A stretch of DNA of 64,000 bases, taken from positions 2,505,501-2,569,500 of the forward strand of contig NZ_CP020028.1 of NCBI RefSeq assembly GCF_002240415.1, written 5' to 3'. The translations under genes were made by a program, and so were the position numbers. This DNA comes from Paenibacillus kribbensis (lineage in GTDB: Bacteria; Bacillota; Bacilli; Paenibacillales; Paenibacillaceae). The notes below the pieces were generated by a model. The model made no database searches, was not told the DNA's origin, and saw only the letters and a program-made list of their open reading frames with translations. Of this stretch, positions 35,253 to 45,588 are shown piece by piece. Positions within the stretch are counted from its first letter, which is position 1. Every line of letters starts with the position of its first letter.

Positions 35253-38200
35253 ATGAAAACGAGCATGATAACTATTAAGGAGTATCCGTTAAGCTCCTAT
35301 CAGAAAGACATATGGTTCGAACAGTGCATGTACCCTGAAAAACCTATTTACAATATTGGTGGGTATGTTGAGATCAAAGGAAACCTGGATACGGCTATCA
35401 TGAAGGAGTGCTTGCAGTTACTAATCAGCCAGAATGATTCTCTTAGTGCCCGTTTTATCGATAAAAAGGGAGAACCTTATTTAACATTCCTGCCGGAAGT
35501 TGAATATGAAGTTCCGCTATATAATTTCTCGATGAAGGAAAATGCAAATTCTTTTTGCATCGACTGGATGAAAAAGGAGTTTTTAAAGCCTTTTCAATCT
35601 GATAGCTTTTATTTTCAATTTGATTTATTGCAAGGCACCCTGAATACCTATTTTATTTTACTCAAAGTTCATCATTTGGTGATCGATGGATGGGGATTTG
35701 CTCTCTTAATCAATCAGCTCTTTGACAATTACAATAAACTCGCGCAAGGAATTGACGAAATGAACAGAACTGTCTATTCCTATGCTGATTTTATCTCCGA
35801 TAATCAGGATTATCTGAATTCTCCGGCCTTTTTAAAAGACAGGGAGTTCTGGAAGAACAAATACCAAACCATTCCCGAGCCTCTATTGAGCAGAGGAGTG
35901 AACTTCGATGATGGTGATTCCGCTTGGAGTGATCGGCAAACCTTAACGATAAACAAGACCTTATACAATCGAATGATTGAATTTTGCAAAGAGGAAGGGT
36001 GTTCGTCGTTCCATTACTTTTTAGGCATACTGTTCCTTTATTTCAGCAGGGTTTGTAATCGGAACGAGATGGTGATCGGCGTCCCGGTTTTTAACCGGGG
36101 CAAAGCGAGATATAAGCAAACGATGGGACATTTCGCCAACGTGCTGCCGCTGCGGATCAGCCCTGAAGAAGATCTAAGCTTTAAAGAGCTGATAAAGCGC
36201 ATCAAACGTGAGCTTATGCAATGCTACCGACATCAGAAAATGTCCTTCGGTGAAATTTACCGGGCAGTTTACGAGAATAGCCATGAGAAAGGAAAACTGT
36301 TTGATATATCGCTTTCTTTCGAAGAACAGGAAAACAGAGAATCATTGATCGGTACAGCAACCCAGATTGTAAGCATGCCGCATCATCATGAAAGGAATGC
36401 ACTTAATCTCTTTATATGGGGACAAGAAGGTAAAACGGATGTAGCCGTTAATTTTGACTATCAGATACAGGCTTTTGAAAGATTCATCCCTATTGAGAAT
36501 GTCGTTTCCCACTTTGAATATTTATTTGCTCAAGCCATGGAACAAAGTGAAACTCCTATTTCACAAATCGAAATCGTGCCGGAGGAAGAGGGCAGCCTGC
36601 TGCTTCGCGATTTCAATCGCACGGAGGCGGAGTATCCGAAGGATCAAACGATCCATGGACTGTTTGAGGAACGAGCGGAGCAAAGAGCAGATCATCCGGC
36701 TTTAGTCTGGGGAGAGCAAACACTGACCTACCGGGAACTGAACGAGCAGGCGAATCGGCTGGCCATCGTCTTGAGAGAGCGTGGAGTGAAGCCGGACGAT
36801 ATCGTTGCCATCATGATGGAGCGTTCCATGGAAATGGTCATCGGCATCCTGGGCACGCTCAAAGCGGGCGGAGCCTACCTGCCGATCGATCCGAACTATC
36901 CGGAGGAACGGATTCACTACATGCTGGAGGACAGCGGCGCGTCCATGCTGCTGACGCAAAAGCATCTTCGGGACAAGCTTACTTATCACGGCCCGATCAT
37001 GGATGTGGATGGCGAAGAGTTGAAGCATTTGGAACTGGATGGCCATGCCAATCTGCAACCTGTTAACAAGCCGGAGGATTTGGCCTATATCATCTATACC
37101 TCAGGCTCCACTGGGAAGCCCAAAGGGGTCATGGTAGAACACCGGGGAATCATCAACCTCTGGCGTTTCTTCCAGGAACAATGGGGCGTGAACGGATCGG
37201 ATCGGATGCTGCAGTTTGCCAGCAGTTCGTTTGACGCTTCGGTCTGGGAAATGTTCACGATTTTACTGGGAGGCGGAACGCTTTATCTGGTTTCGCGAGA
37301 TATTATTAATAACCTGAATGAGTTTGCGCGCTTTGTCAACGAAAACCAAATTACGATTGCATTGCTACCGCCTACCTATCTGGCGGGGATAGAACCCGAC
37401 AAGCTGCCGGCACTGAAAAAACTGGTGACAGGTGGATCAGCGATCACCAAAGAACTAGTGACGCGGTGGAAGGACAGCGTGGAGTATATGAATGCCTATG
37501 GTCCAAGCGAATCGAGCGTCATAGCAACGGCGTGGACGTACCGGGAAGAGGATATGGGGTACTCATCGGTACCGATTGGCAAACCCATTGCCAATACCCG
37601 GATTTATATTATGGATCAACAACAAAAGCTGCTGCCGCTTGGAGCAGCCGGGGAAATGTGCGTTGCGGGAGATGGATTGGCCCGGGGGTATCTGCACCGA
37701 CCGGAGCTGACGGCGGAGAAATTTGTGGTGAATCCCTATGAAGCTGGGGAGAAGCTGTACCGCACGGGCGATCTGGTGCGCTGGCTGCCGGACGGGAATA
37801 TCGAATTTTTGGGAAGAATCGACGATCAGGTGAAAATTCGAGGGTTCCGCATTGAGCTGGGGGAAATCGAAGCGCAGCTGCAAAAGCATCCGCTTGTCCA
37901 GGAGGTGGCGGTAATCGCCAGAGAGGACAAGCAGAAGGAAAAGTATCTGGCAGCGTATTTTACAGCAGAGGGTGAACCGGGAGCGGAAGAGCTGCGGGAA
38001 CAGCTGTTGCAGGAGCTGCCTGATTACATGGTGCCGTCCAGCTTTATGCAGCTGGATCGCATTCCGATGACTCCGAGCGGAAAGATTGACCGAAAGGCGT
38101 TGCCTGAGCCCGATCTGAGTGTGAGTGCAGTGGAGGAATATGAGGCACCGAGAAACAAGATAGAGAAGATATTGGCTGAAATATGGGGAAAAGTCCTGAA

Positions 38201-41200
38201 AGTCGAACGGGTCGGCATTAAGGATCACTTTCTCAATCTGGGGGGAGATTCCATTAAAGCCATCCAGATCGTGTCCAAGCTTCATGATTACAAGCTAAAG
38301 TTGCAGTTGAAGGATCTTTTTGACCATCCTGTAATTGAGCAATTGAGTGCTTATGTACAATCTGTCGAGCATACTGCTTTTCAAGGAATGGTAACAGGGG
38401 AAATGATGCTCACGCCTATCCAAAGCTGGTTTTTCGAGCAGCCTTTTGCAGCAAAACATCACTTCAACCAGTCAGTTCTGTTACATCGGAAACAGGGTTT
38501 TGACGAAAAGAGGTTAAGAAAAGTGTTCGACCGCTTGGTGGAGCACCATGATGCGCTGCGTATTGTAGTGCGCGAGAAGGCGGGACAGGTTGCTTTGTTC
38601 AACCGGGACATGGAAGGCGAGCTATATTCACTGGAGGTAAAGGATTTTACAAAGGATGATATAAATGCCAATGCGGTAAAGGAGGAAGCCATCCGGCTTC
38701 AGTCAGGCATGGATTTAGAGCGTGGACCTCTGATGCATGCAGGCTTGTTCAAAACGGGGGACGGTGACTATCTGTGCGTAAGTATTCACCACCTGGTGGT
38801 CGACGGGATTTCTTGGCGGATTCTTTTTGAGGATCTTTCTACGGGATACCGGCAGGCGGAAAAGGGAGAAAAAATCACATTCAGAGGGAAAACGGACTCT
38901 TTCCGCACATGGTCTGAACAACTTTATACGTATGCCGGCAGCGGGGAGCTTCTGCAAGAAATCACATATTGGCGTGAGCTGGAGCAGAATGAAATCAAGC
39001 CTATTCCCAAGGATCATTCCGTTCATAGCAGAAAATATATGGATAGCGACCATATCGAAATCGAACTGGATGAAGTCCAAACCGCCAAGCTGCTGAGAGA
39101 AGTGAATAAGGCTTACAATACGGAAATCAACGATGTTCTTTTGATGGCACTGGGAGAGGCGATTCGAGAATGGACAGGAGAAGACAAGGTACTTGTTAAC
39201 CTGGAGGGGCATGGACGCGAAGAAATCATTCAGGATGTGGATATCAGCAGAACCGTTGGCTGGTTTACCGCCCAATACCCTGTGATTTTGGATATGTCAG
39301 GTGTCAAAGACGTGTCTTCCCGCCTGAAATCCGTCAAAGAAAGCCTCCGGCGTATTCCGCATAAAGGCATCGGCTATGGCATTTTAAAATACCAAACGAT
39401 TGTTCAGGACGAAGAAATCTTAAAATTTAAATTGCGGCCTGAGATCAGCTTCAACTACCTGGGGCAGTTTGACCAGGATATCGATACCGAAATATTTACC
39501 CTCTCTGATGTTCTTGCCGATGAGACCATTTCACCTGACATGCAGAGACCCTATTGCCTGGATATTAACGGAAAAGTGACTGATGGAAAACTACGGCTGA
39601 GTTTTGCCTATCACAAGCACGAATATGAAAAGGCCACGCTGATCAGAGTAGGGGAAAGCTTTAAGCGCAATCTGGAGCAAATTATTGAGCATTGCGCATC
39701 ACGGGAATATACGGAACTGACAGCCAGTGATGTGAGTTCCAGACACATTATGATGGAGGAGGTAGAAGAGGTATACCGCGCGATGGGGGATTCCAGGTCC
39801 AATATCACGGATATTTATACACTGACCCCTATGCAGTCGGGAATGCTATACCACTTCCTCAGAGAGCAAAACTCACATGCGTATTTTGAGCAGGCCGTGA
39901 TCAGTCTGCAGGGTGAGATCGATAGAAGTTTGCTTGAGCGAGCTTTCCAGCAGGTAATTCAAAGGCACGATATTTTGCGGACCGCCTTTGTTTATGAAAA
40001 GGTGGAAAAACCGCTTCAGGTCGTTTTAAAGGACAGACCGGCTGAAATGTTTTTCGAGTATATTTCCTTCTTGACAGAGAGAGAGAAAGAAAACTATTTT
40101 GAAGCCTATTTGGACAAGGACAGAGAAAAGGGCTTTGATCTCACCCGGGAGCCGCTAATCAGATTCGCTTTGATTAGAATGAGTGCCGACAGCTACCGTT
40201 TGATTTGGAGTTTTCATCATATCATTATGGATGGATGGTGTCTTGGCATTGTATTTAAAGAACTACTGGAAGTTTACAGTGCGCTTCATCAAGGAAGCAT
40301 ACCGCAATTAGGTACGGTGCATCCATATCGTCAATATATCCAGTGGCTAGAACAAAGGGATGATCGGGAGACGGCGGCTTACTGGGAGAATTATCTTACG
40401 GAGTACGAACAGCCGGCGCTGCTGCCCAAAACCAAAAATAGTAAGGCTAGTTCGGGATACATTCAGGAGGAATACGATTTTACGATAAATAGGGACATGA
40501 AGGAAAGTTTAGAGGGGATTGCAAGAGAAAGCGGCGCTACGTTAAGTACGGTGATTCAGGCCGTATGGGGGATTTTGCTGCAACGCTACAACAATACCCG
40601 GGATGTGGTGTTCGGGACGGTTGTCTCGGGAAGACCGGCGGAAATCCAAGGCGTTGAACGGATGGTAGGGTTATTTATCAATACGATTCCTGTCAGAGTC
40701 CGGGCAGAAAAGGAAGAAAGCTTCTCTGCCCTGGTTGCCAAACTCCAGCGGGAGGCATGGCTATCTGAGCAGCATCACTATTATCCGCTGGCGGAAATTC
40801 AGTCGCGGACCGCTCATGGAAGCGGATTGGTGCAAAACCTGCTGGCCTTTGAAAATTACCCGATGGAGGAAGCCGTCAAAGGACAGGGCGACTACGGACC
40901 GGATTTGAGGGTTCTGTCCGCAAAGGTCTCCGAACAGACGAGTTTTGATTTTAATTTCATTGTTATGCCTGAACATGATTTGCAGATCAAATTCCGCTAC
41001 AATAGCTTGGCCTATGACAGAAACTTTATAGAGCGGGTAGCCGGGCAGATCCAAATGATCATCCGTGAAATCGTCCGTTGTCCAAAGATGCGGATCGAAG
41101 ATATCGAAATCGTACCGGAGGAAGAGGGTAGCCTGCTGCTTCACGATTTCAATCGCACAGAGGCGGAGTATCCGAAGGATCAAACGATTAACGCTTTGTT

Positions 41201-44174
41201 TGAGGAACGAGCGGAGCAAAGAGCAGATCATCCGGCTTTAGTCTGGGGAGAGCAAACACTGACCTACCGGGAACTGAACGAGCAGGCGAATCGGCTGGCC
41301 AAGGTCTTGAGAGCGCGCGGAGTGAAGGCGGACGATATCGTTGCCATCATGACGGAGCGTTCCATGGAAATGGTCATCGGCATCCTGGGAACGCTCAAAG
41401 CGGGCGGAGCCTACCTGCCGATCGATCCGAACTATCCGGAGGAACGGATTCACTACATGCTGGAGGACAGCGGCGCGTCCATGCTGCTGACGCAAAAGCA
41501 TCTTCGGGACAAGCTCACTTATCACGGCCCGATCATGGATGTGGATGGCGAAGACTTAAAGCATTTGGAACTGGATGGCCATGCCAATCTGCAACCTGCT
41601 AACAAGCCGGAGGATTTGGCCTATATTATCTATACCTCAGGTTCCACTGGGAAGCCCAAAGGGGTCATGGTAGAACACCGGGGAATCATCAACCTCTGGC
41701 ATTTCTTCCAGGAACAATGGGGCGTGAACGGATCGGATCGGATGCTGCAGTTTGCCAGCAGTTCGTTTGACGCTTCGGTCTGGGAAATGTTCACGATTTT
41801 ACTGGGAGGCGGAACGCTTTATCTGGTTTCGCGAGATATTATTAATAACCTGAATGAGTTTGCGCGCTTTGTCAACGAAAACCAGATTACGATTGCGCTG
41901 CTACCGCCTACCTATTTGGCGGGAATAGAACCGGAGAAGCTGCCGGCACTGAAAAAACTGGTGACGGGTGGATCGGCGATCACGAAAGAACTGGTGACAC
42001 GCTGGAAGGACAGCGTGGAGTATATGAACGCCTATGGTCCAAGCGAATCGAGCGTCATAGCAACGGCGTGGACGTACCGGGAAGAGGATATGGGGTACTC
42101 ATCGGTACCGATTGGCAAACCCATTGCCAATACCCGAATTTACATTATGGATGAACATCAAAAGCTGCTGCCGCTTGGAGCAGCCGGGGAAATGTGCGTT
42201 GCGGGAGATGGATTGGCCCGGGGGTATCTGCACCGACCGGAGCTGACGGCGGAGAAATTTGTGGTGAATCCCTATGAAGCTGGGGAGAAGCTGTACCGCA
42301 CGGGCGATCTGGTGCGCTGGCTGCCGGACGGGAATATCGAATTTTTGGGAAGAATCGACGATCAGGTGAAAATTCGAGGGTTCCGCATTGAGCTGGGGGA
42401 AATCGAAGCGCAGCTGCAAAAGCATCCGCTTGTCCAGGAGGTGGCGGTAATCGCCAGAGAGGACAAGCAGAAGGAAAAGTATCTGGCAGCGTATATTACA
42501 GCAGAAGGCGAACCGGAAGCGGAAGAACTGCGGGAACAGCTGTTGCAGGAGCTGCCTGATTACATGGTGCCGTCCAGCTTTATGCAGCTGGAACACATGC
42601 CGATGACTCCGAGCGGAAAGATTGACCGAAAGGCGTTGCCTGAGCCTGAATGGCAGGGGAGCGACGATACATTTAGCAGCCCAAGAAATGACATTGATCT
42701 GAAAATCCAGAAGGTATGGCAGGATATTCTCGGTATGAAACTGATCGGCATTGATGAGCATTTCTTCAGACTGGGCGGCAATTCGATCAAGGCAATTCAG
42801 GTGGTTTCAAGGCTGGCGCTGGATTTTGAAGTGGGTATTAACGACATTTTTCAATATCCGACGATTCGGGGCTTGGCGGATCACATCAAATATTCCAAAG
42901 GCAGATTACAACAATTCGTATACGCCCTGCAGGAAGCAGCAGCTGTCGGAAAAAGTGGCGTACCTGGTGTTGTATGGAAATTGCGCGAGAGTCTCAAGGA
43001 ATATGGCAAGAAAAATCAGGTATATGAAAGCATCAATCTTGCTGAACGGGCTGATTACCGAAATATTCTGCTGGTTGGAGGGACAGGGTATCTCGGGATC
43101 CATATTTTGTTTCAATTGCTGCAAAATACGGAATATGAGGTGTATGTGCCTGTTCGGGGAACGAGCGACGAAGAGGCACTGGAAAGACTGCGGGCGAAGC
43201 TGAAGTTTCATTTTGGCCATGAGCTTGCCGGGCAGAATGCCTGGGAGGACAGGGTGCACGTGTTCTGCGGAGATTTAACCCAGGACTGCTTTGGCCTGAG
43301 CCGGGAGCGCTATGAGCGTTTGGCCGAAATCATTGATGCGATCATTAATTCGGCGGCAAACGTGAAGCATTTTGGGCATTACTCGGAATTTTATGCCGTC
43401 AATGTGGAAGGGAACGAACGAGTGATCGAATTTGCCAGCACAGGGAAGAAAAAGACCTACAATTTTGTTTCTACCACCAGCGTAGGCAGCGGATGGATAG
43501 AAGATCAGAACAGCTTCGTGTTCACTGAATATGATTGCAATGTTGGACAAAGCTCTGATAACTATTATGTTATGACGAAACTCGAAGCCGAGAAAGAGAT
43601 TATTAAAGCAAGGGAACAAGGGCTTGATTCCAATGTATTCAGAGTCGGAAACCTCGTTTTTGATTCCAATTCAGGGATCTTCCAGGAAAATATCTCGGAC
43701 AATGCATTTTATTCATTGGTCAAGTCGATGATCAAACTTGGTCGGGTTCCTGCAATTCAAGATAAAACCATGAATTTCTCCTTTGTGGATGAGGTTGCCA
43801 AAGCTGTTGTACTGCTGTTCGACCGCAAAAATCTCAAGAATGAAACCTATCATCTATTTAATAGCCATCAGGTTAGCATGATATCCTTTGCCAAGCTTTT
43901 GAAGCAGGCGGATATACAAGTTCAGCCGATGCCAGTGGAGGATTTTGCCGAATACATGTTTGAAAAATACGATGAAGCACAGACGCAGCAGGAGGTTGCC
44001 CGGATTCTTGTTCATTCCAACGTCTTCTTTGAGGGAGCAAGCAAAACGTTGTTCATGACAATGAACAAGAAGACCGACGGTATTTTGCAGGCGCTAGGGT
44101 TTGAATGGTCCAGGCTGGATGGTCAAAAAGTGAAGCTGATGATGGATCATGTCAAAAAGGTAGAGTTCATGTAA
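35253..44174 (+). CDS. Dimodular NRPS with terminal reductase (C-A-PCP-E-C-A-PCP-R)
   Basis: 2973 residues from ATG 35253, after AGGAGG. Domains in order are: condensation (H140-H141...D145); adenylation A1 (YTSGSTGKPKG from residue 615, first specificity Asp661); carrier (LGGDSIKA, Ser1000); epimerisation (HHLVVDG at 1179, EGHGRE near 1318, VGWFTAQYP); condensation (HHIIMDG at 1655); A2; carrier (LGGNSIKA, Ser2511); and NAD(P)H thioester reductase (GGTGYLG at 2609, Tyr2772-VMT-Lys2776). Both A domains read D-A-W-L-V-G-A-V-I-K by alignment to GrsA, suggesting one large hydrophobic residue used twice. With no upstream module, the first C domain is probably an acyl-starter. Predicted product: N-acyl D,L-dipeptide aldehyde or alcohol. 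Confidence 0.93.
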   Translation: MKTSMITIKEYPLSSYQKDIWFEQCMYPEKPIYNIGGYVEIKGNLDTAIMKECLQLLISQNDSLSARFIDKKGEPYLTFLPEVEYEVPLYNFSMKENANSFCIDWMKKEFLKPFQSDSFYFQFDLLQGTLNTYFILLKVHHLVIDGWGFALLINQLFDNYNKLAQGIDEMNRTVYSYADFISDNQDYLNSPAFLKDREFWKNKYQTIPEPLLSRGVNFDDGDSAWSDRQTLTINKTLYNRMIEFCKEEGCSSFHYFLGILFLYFSRVCNRNEMVIGVPVFNRGKARYKQTMGHFANVLPLRISPEEDLSFKELIKRIKRELMQCYRHQKMSFGEIYRAVYENSHEKGKLFDISLSFEEQENRESLIGTATQIVSMPHHHERNALNLFIWGQEGKTDVAVNFDYQIQAFERFIPIENVVSHFEYLFAQAMEQSETPISQIEIVPEEEGSLLLRDFNRTEAEYPKDQTIHGLFEERAEQRADHPALVWGEQTLTYRELNEQANRLAIVLRERGVKPDDIVAIMMERSMEMVIGILGTLKAGGAYLPIDPNYPEERIHYMLEDSGASMLLTQKHLRDKLTYHGPIMDVDGEELKHLELDGHANLQPVNKPEDLAYIIYTSGSTGKPKGVMVEHRGIINLWRFFQEQWGVNGSDRMLQFASSSFDASVWEMFTILLGGGTLYLVSRDIINNLNEFARFVNENQITIALLPPTYLAGIEPDKLPALKKLVTGGSAITKELVTRWKDSVEYMNAYGPSESSVIATAWTYREEDMGYSSVPIGKPIANTRIYIMDQQQKLLPLGAAGEMCVAGDGLARGYLHRPELTAEKFVVNPYEAGEKLYRTGDLVRWLPDGNIEFLGRIDDQVKIRGFRIELGEIEAQLQKHPLVQEVAVIAREDKQKEKYLAAYFTAEGEPGAEELREQLLQELPDYMVPSSFMQLDRIPMTPSGKIDRKALPEPDLSVSAVEEYEAPRNKIEKILAEIWGKVLKVERVGIKDHFLNLGGDSIKAIQIVSKLHDYKLKLQLKDLFDHPVIEQLSAYVQSVEHTAFQGMVTGEMMLTPIQSWFFEQPFAAKHHFNQSVLLHRKQGFDEKRLRKVFDRLVEHHDALRIVVREKAGQVALFNRDMEGELYSLEVKDFTKDDINANAVKEEAIRLQSGMDLERGPLMHAGLFKTGDGDYLCVSIHHLVVDGISWRILFEDLSTGYRQAEKGEKITFRGKTDSFRTWSEQLYTYAGSGELLQEITYWRELEQNEIKPIPKDHSVHSRKYMDSDHIEIELDEVQTAKLLREVNKAYNTEINDVLLMALGEAIREWTGEDKVLVNLEGHGREEIIQDVDISRTVGWFTAQYPVILDMSGVKDVSSRLKSVKESLRRIPHKGIGYGILKYQTIVQDEEILKFKLRPEISFNYLGQFDQDIDTEIFTLSDVLADETISPDMQRPYCLDINGKVTDGKLRLSFAYHKHEYEKATLIRVGESFKRNLEQIIEHCASREYTELTASDVSSRHIMMEEVEEVYRAMGDSRSNITDIYTLTPMQSGMLYHFLREQNSHAYFEQAVISLQGEIDRSLLERAFQQVIQRHDILRTAFVYEKVEKPLQVVLKDRPAEMFFEYISFLTEREKENYFEAYLDKDREKGFDLTREPLIRFALIRMSADSYRLIWSFHHIIMDGWCLGIVFKELLEVYSALHQGSIPQLGTVHPYRQYIQWLEQRDDRETAAYWENYLTEYEQPALLPKTKNSKASSGYIQEEYDFTINRDMKESLEGIARESGATLSTVIQAVWGILLQRYNNTRDVVFGTVVSGRPAEIQGVERMVGLFINTIPVRVRAEKEESFSALVAKLQREAWLSEQHHYYPLAEIQSRTAHGSGLVQNLLAFENYPMEEAVKGQGDYGPDLRVLSAKVSEQTSFDFNFIVMPEHDLQIKFRYNSLAYDRNFIERVAGQIQMIIREIVRCPKMRIEDIEIVPEEEGSLLLHDFNRTEAEYPKDQTINALFEERAEQRADHPALVWGEQTLTYRELNEQANRLAKVLRARGVKADDIVAIMTERSMEMVIGILGTLKAGGAYLPIDPNYPEERIHYMLEDSGASMLLTQKHLRDKLTYHGPIMDVDGEDLKHLELDGHANLQPANKPEDLAYIIYTSGSTGKPKGVMVEHRGIINLWHFFQEQWGVNGSDRMLQFASSSFDASVWEMFTILLGGGTLYLVSRDIINNLNEFARFVNENQITIALLPPTYLAGIEPEKLPALKKLVTGGSAITKELVTRWKDSVEYMNAYGPSESSVIATAWTYREEDMGYSSVPIGKPIANTRIYIMDEHQKLLPLGAAGEMCVAGDGLARGYLHRPELTAEKFVVNPYEAGEKLYRTGDLVRWLPDGNIEFLGRIDDQVKIRGFRIELGEIEAQLQKHPLVQEVAVIAREDKQKEKYLAAYITAEGEPEAEELREQLLQELPDYMVPSSFMQLEHMPMTPSGKIDRKALPEPEWQGSDDTFSSPRNDIDLKIQKVWQDILGMKLIGIDEHFFRLGGNSIKAIQVVSRLALDFEVGINDIFQYPTIRGLADHIKYSKGRLQQFVYALQEAAAVGKSGVPGVVWKLRESLKEYGKKNQVYESINLAERADYRNILLVGGTGYLGIHILFQLLQNTEYEVYVPVRGTSDEEALERLRAKLKFHFGHELAGQNAWEDRVHVFCGDLTQDCFGLSRERYERLAEIIDAIINSAANVKHFGHYSEFYAVNVEGNERVIEFASTGKKKTYNFVSTTSVGSGWIEDQNSFVFTEYDCNVGQSSDNYYVMTKLEAEKEIIKAREQGLDSNVFRVGNLVFDSNSGIFQENISDNAFYSLVKSMIKLGRVPAIQDKTMNFSFVDEVAKAVVLLFDRKNLKNETYHLFNSHQVSMISFAKLLKQADIQVQPMPVEDFAEYMFEKYDEAQTQQEVARILVHSNVFFEGASKTLFMTMNKKTDGILQALGFEWSRLDGQKVKLMMDHVKKVEFM
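36570..38110 (+). repeat. A-domain direct repeat, copy 1
   Basis: About 1541 bp covering A1 of the NRPS that recur at 36570 + 4536 with only scattered base differences. Identity begins abruptly at GAAATCGT and ends at the GCCTGAGCC after the A10 motif. Confidence 0.92.
41106..42646 (+). repeat. A-domain direct repeat, copy 2
   Basis: Second copy, covering A2. The specificity-determining region is identical to copy 1 at the protein level. Flanking C, E and carrier domains are not duplicated at this level, so the unit exchanged was the adenylation domain itself. Confidence 0.92.
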
Positions 44175-44199
44175 AAAAACAGGAGAGGAGGGAAAAAGA

Positions 44200-45498
44200 A
44201 TGGACGCCATTAAACTGGCAAGCACTTACTTTTTCGGAACGGAAGATTATCTTTCATCCAACAGCATGATCGCAACGGTTACTTTTAAAAGAAGAATCGA
44301 CGCTGAAAAATTGTTTTCCAGCTACCGTTTGCTTATCATGGACAATCCATTGCTGCAAGCCAAAAGGGTGGAACAGTTCGAAAAAGACACGTTTGTATGG
44401 GGATGTTTTTCGCAGGAAGAGCTGGAAAATTTGCTGGAGACTGAAAAGGTGCAGCTTTCCCAATATTTTACGGAAGAAGAGGCACTGGCCCAGTATGCTC
44501 CAACCAATTCCAGACTGCCATTTCGCATTATCCCTATAAATGAACATACCATGATATTTGCGATGAACCATGCGGTAACTAATGGACGGGGCTTGGTTTT
44601 CTGGATCAAGAGATGGTTGGAATATTATGCGGGCGAATCTGAGGCGAAGCCGGAAAAGGAGGCAGCAAAGGGAGACATCCCCGGAGACAAGCTGTTGCGT
44701 ATGAAAAGAAGAGTTTCCGCTTTTTTATGGATGCCGGTTTTTATTACAGGCTTTATATCCAGGGTTATGGGAAAAAGGACAAGCGCTGGCGAAACCGTTG
44801 ATTTGAGCTACGGCAGAAAACCGGAGCAAGGCGGTGGCTACATTAAAAAATCGTACTGTTTCAGTAAAGAAGAGACAGCTGAGATTTTACGGCAATGCCG
44901 GAGCAAAAAAATGACATTGACCGAATACATTTGCTTTCGAACGACCGATGGACTACTGCAACATGCTCCTGGCATGCAGCGCGTATTTGTCTCCATGCCT
45001 ATGGATTTGCAGTTGCTGCTTGACTATTCGCCGGAAACGATGCACGGCAATTACGTCGCCAGTCTTCCGATGCAATTTTTCCGGAACGTGAATTTGGAAA
45101 AACAGGTGAAATCCGCATTCAAATGGTTCAAAAGGGGGGTTCCCTATGCACTGTCGATCTTTTTTTCTTCGTTTTCCAATTCATATCGGAAATATAAACA
45201 ACAGTGCCTTGAATTGTGTATGAAAACAATGCCTGAAAGATTCCCACTGTGGAATTTTTCCATCACCTTGTCCAATGTGGGTATTATATCGTATCCGATT
45301 ATGGAGGAATGGGTGGATACGATCTATTTTTCCATCAAAAACCAGTCGTTACTGCTCACAACCGCTACGCTTTCGGGACGTTTAATGATGGAAGTCAGCG
45401 TATTGGAGAATATGTATGATTCAGAAGAGGTCTTTGGTCTTTTTGACCACATTTTATCTGTGGAACATTTGATGAATGGTTATACCCCTGTCAAGTAA
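44200..45498 (+). CDS. Condensation-like acyltransferase accompanying the NRPS
   Basis: 432 residues, ATG 44200 with GGAGAGGAGGG upstream and only 25 bp after the NRPS stop, so one operon. Its fold resembles chloramphenicol-acetyltransferase/condensation proteins: RRIDAEKLFSSYRLLIMDNPLL at the N-terminus, an active-site-like MNHAVTNGRGL (His124, Asn128), and FSITLSNVGII in place of the second-half latch. The canonical HHxxxDG has become NHAVTNG: one His kept, Asp replaced by Asn. Relatives include alcohol acetyltransferases and stand-alone condensation proteins. If the NRPS releases an alcohol, this enzyme could esterify it; it might instead supply or transfer the starter acyl group. Both roles are inference. 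Confidence 0.7.
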   Translation: MDAIKLASTYFFGTEDYLSSNSMIATVTFKRRIDAEKLFSSYRLLIMDNPLLQAKRVEQFEKDTFVWGCFSQEELENLLETEKVQLSQYFTEEEALAQYAPTNSRLPFRIIPINEHTMIFAMNHAVTNGRGLVFWIKRWLEYYAGESEAKPEKEAAKGDIPGDKLLRMKRRVSAFLWMPVFITGFISRVMGKRTSAGETVDLSYGRKPEQGGGYIKKSYCFSKEETAEILRQCRSKKMTLTEYICFRTTDGLLQHAPGMQRVFVSMPMDLQLLLDYSPETMHGNYVASLPMQFFRNVNLEKQVKSAFKWFKRGVPYALSIFFSSFSNSYRKYKQQCLELCMKTMPERFPLWNFSITLSNVGIISYPIMEEWVDTIYFSIKNQSLLLTTATLSGRLMMEVSVLENMYDSEEVFGLFDHILSVEHLMNGYTPVK

Positions 45499-45525
45499 AC
45501 AAGTGAAGAAGGACTAAGCAACCAG

Positions 45526-45562
45526 CGCGTGCCGATACTCAATCGGTGCGCGTTGTTTGCGT
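45526..45562 (+). terminator. Intrinsic terminator of the NRPS operon
   Basis: CGCGTGCCGAT (45526-45536) with ATCGGTGCGCG (45542-45552), an 11-bp stem with two G-T wobbles, followed by TTGTTTGCGTTT. Confidence 0.75.
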
Positions 45563-45588
45563 TTGGCTGAAATCGTTGGCAATTATAA

